A stretch of DNA of 33,734 bases, from positions 1 to 33,734 of the forward strand of contig JAEZQY010000025.1 of assembly GCA_023441055.1 (NCBI GenBank), given 5' to 3'. Positions 32,650 to 33,734 of the stretch are shown one piece after another. The notes beneath the pieces are model-generated. The model had not been told where the DNA came from and made no database searches. It saw only the letters and a list, made by a program, of their open reading frames with translations. The position numbers and the translations under genes were made by a program. This DNA comes from Bacillota bacterium (GTDB lineage Bacteria > Bacillota > Bacilli > Paenibacillales > UBA4045). Numbering within the stretch: position 1 is the first letter of the stretch; every line of letters starts with the position of its first letter.

Positions 32650-33448
32650 CCACACCTTCCATCACACTTTGAATAAACCCGCTCAAATCATCTGCAACCC
32701 AATCCGGTTTCATCGGGCTATCGGCAATACTCTTGCGAGTCGCAGACCCGGTAAGAACCGCAGCGCTCAGCATACCTGCTTGGTTCGCCAGTCCAACATC
32801 GGAAGTCAGACTATCCCCGATGACGACACAATGTTCAGCCGGTAGCCCAATCGCTGTTAGCGCCGCCTCCGCCATATACTTCGAAGGCTTGCCCACGACT
32901 ACTTCAACCTGCTGCTCCGAAGTATGGGTAATCGCAGCGATAAGTCCGCCAACATCGAAGCATTCACCGCCGTCTCCCGGGAACATCTTATCTTCATTAG
33001 TCGCGATAATTTTGGCACCGCTGCGCGCAGCTCGGAATGCCTGATTCAGGTCTTCATAGGTAACTGTCTCATGGAGCGTAATCACTAACCACTTCGCATC
33101 CTCAGGTCGACCAGCAATCGTCAGACCGTAGGATTCAAGCTCTTCCTGCAGGCCGGGATCGCCGAGCGACCACAGCGGCGCTTCCCTGTCATGCTTCAGC
33201 AGATATTGCGCGGTCACTGTTGAGCCCAGGATAATCCGATCCAATTCTACCTCCAACCCCATCGCCGCCAGCTTAGCTTGACACATCGCCCTCGAGTAAT
33301 TGCCGCGATTGCTTAAGAACAAGTACGGTAGCCCTCGCCTCTGCAGCTCCTTAATCGCCTCGATTGATCCCGGAATCGCGTTCTGCCCGGCATACACCGT
33401 ACCGTCCAGGTCGATGATGTACCCTTTAATCTGATGATAGTGTGCCAT
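32633..33448 (-). CDS. HAD-IIA family phosphatase (NagD/AraL-like)
   Basis: This 271-residue hydrolase has HAD motif I DLDGTVYAG near residue 13, motif II FLSNRGNYSR (Ser/Asn), the type IIA cap in the middle, Lys in VGKPSKYM, and motif IV VIGDSLTSDVGLA. Such enzymes dephosphorylate sugar phosphates, pyridoxal phosphate or nucleotides; AraL is a promiscuous sugar phosphatase. It is first in the operon, followed by araM-like and deoR genes. The ATG has AGGAGAGAG upstream. The substrate may be a phosphate ester handled by the dehydrogenase (inference). Confidence 0.87.
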   Translation of the reverse strand: MAHYHQIKGYIIDLDGTVYAGQNAIPGSIEAIKELQRRGLPYLFLSNRGNYSRAMCQAKLAAMGLEVELDRIILGSTVTAQYLLKHDREAPLWSLGDPGLQEELESYGLTIAGRPEDAKWLVITLHETVTYEDLNQAFRAARSGAKIIATNEDKMFPGDGGECFDVGGLIAAITHTSEQQVEVVVGKPSKYMAEAALTAIGLPAEHCVVIGDSLTSDVGLANQAGMLSAAVLTGSATRKSIADSPMKPDWVADDLSGFIQSVMEGVDGIDA

Positions 33449-33505
33449 GTTCTCTCTCCTAATTGCGTGATAATGTTCAATAATTACTTAATTGCATTTT
33501 AATTT

Positions 33506-33535
33506 GCTCGTTTATGCTCATTTCTGTTATTTTAC
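33506..33535 (-). promoter_or_regulatory. 10-bp phased direct repeats, candidate operator of the HAD-araM-deoR operon
   Basis: Minus strand contiguous units GTAAAATAAC (overlapping the -10), AGAAATGAGC and ATAAACGAGC have one-turn periodicity and share an A-rich part ending AnC. The design is the same as at the kduI operon, which is also DeoR-regulated. Probable target of the DeoR protein encoded third in this operon. Confidence 0.5.
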
Positions 33536-33557
33536 TATGCATTCCCTCTATTGTCAT
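33529..33557 (-). promoter_or_regulatory. SigA-like promoter of the HAD-araM-deoR operon
   Basis: Minus strand ATGACA (33552-33557), a 17-bp spacer and TAAAAT (33529-33534). The start codon is about 80 nt downstream. Confidence 0.6.
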
Positions 33558-33607
33558 CACCACAGCACCATTATGCTAAAAAAGTTCATCACATCTGCAC
33601 GCACGCA

Positions 33608-33734
33608 ATCGAGTAGGAGGAGGCGCCTAGCCTCCGTCCTCTCACACCACCGTACATGCGGGTCCGCATACGGCGGTTCCTAAAGGTTAACAAAGTTCCA
33701 AATAACGAGTAAGCAAACTTTTCAGCCCTTTCGC
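33608..33734 (-). mobile_element. Group IIC intron, 3' end with domains V and VI (continues beyond the right edge)
   Basis: Minus strand AACCGCCGTATGCGG-ACC-CGCATGTACGGTGGT (about 33645-33679) forms a long hairpin typical of group IIC domain V, with the CGC-type catalytic triad near its base. TGTGAGAGGACGG and a GGAGGC/GCCTCC hairpin (domain VI) follow, ending CTACTCGAT near 33608. The same order closes the well-studied Oceanobacillus iheyensis IIC intron. The downstream exon is the promoter region of the HAD-araM-deoR operon. Most of the intron lies outside the window. Confidence 0.85.
33687..33734 (-). CDS. Group II intron reverse transcriptase/maturase, C-terminal end (partial)
   Basis: The last 15 codons read AKGLKSLLTRYLELC followed by TAA, and the rest lies beyond the right edge. 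Identification rests on the position 8 nt upstream of intron domain V, where intron-encoded proteins end in group IIC introns. The fragment itself is too short for domain assignment. Confidence 0.6.
   Translation of the reverse strand, partial: AKGLKSLLTRYLELC

Overview
The window looks like chromosomal DNA of a Paenibacillus-like, endospore-forming Firmicute. The evidence is a GerA-type germinant receptor operon, two T-box riboswitches, strong AGGAGG-type ribosome binding sites with frequent GTG/TTG starts, SigA-like promoters, and protein sequences of the Bacillales type. No prophage, CRISPR array, plasmid functions, rRNA or tRNA are visible.

Both ends lie inside group IIC introns on the minus strand. 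At the left the 5' end of an intron (about 123 down to 1) follows the terminator of pit. At the right (33734 down to about 33608) are the last 15 codons of an intron reverse transcriptase and intron domains V and VI. The window is therefore probably a segment bounded by a multicopy retroelement, and its ends may be assembly breaks.

Layout. 183-1814 (-): DUF47/PhoU-like protein and Pit phosphate transporter. 1993-4271 (-): leuA behind a consensus promoter and two tandem leucine (CTC) T-boxes. 4311-6519 (-): MFS permease and D-2-hydroxyacid dehydrogenase. 6520-7168: gene-poor stretch with a possible 8-codon ORF plus perfect 12-bp hairpin, then four 18-bp imperfect palindromes in two pairs of identical 51-bp spacing. 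7169-8290 (+): unrecognised acidic protein. 8386-10920: divergent ArsR-type regulator with a large beta-rich C-terminal domain, and GH51 arabinofuranosidase. 11172-12098 (-): divergent polysaccharide deacetylase. 12177-15332 (+): kduI, deoR-type regulator, kduD and kdgA for unsaturated uronate catabolism. 15340-17607: DinB-like and AlkZ-like genes divergent from a WYL regulator around a shared palindrome. 17764-18795 (+): HD-GYP protein with a GIP variant motif. 18880-19428 (-): DoxX. 19598-23625 (+): germinant receptor operon in the order A-C-D-B. 23620-25832 (-): cardiolipin synthase and small alarmone synthetase. 25939-29607: glcD-glcF divergent from a FadR-type regulator. 29633-30595 (-): metallophosphoesterase. 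30717-33448 (-): HAD-IIA phosphatase, glycerol-1-phosphate dehydrogenase and DeoR regulator.

The metabolic themes are plant polysaccharide use (arabinose side chains, pectin-derived uronates), oxidation of 2-hydroxyacids, and phosphate and polyol-phosphate handling. Several clusters carry a local regulator and a visible candidate operator. The two DeoR-regulated operons both show 10-bp phased repeats at or just downstream of the promoter -10. I found no clearly new multi-gene system. The least explained items are the paired-palindrome array, the acidic protein next to it, the short-ORF/hairpin unit, and the ArsR-fusion sensor.
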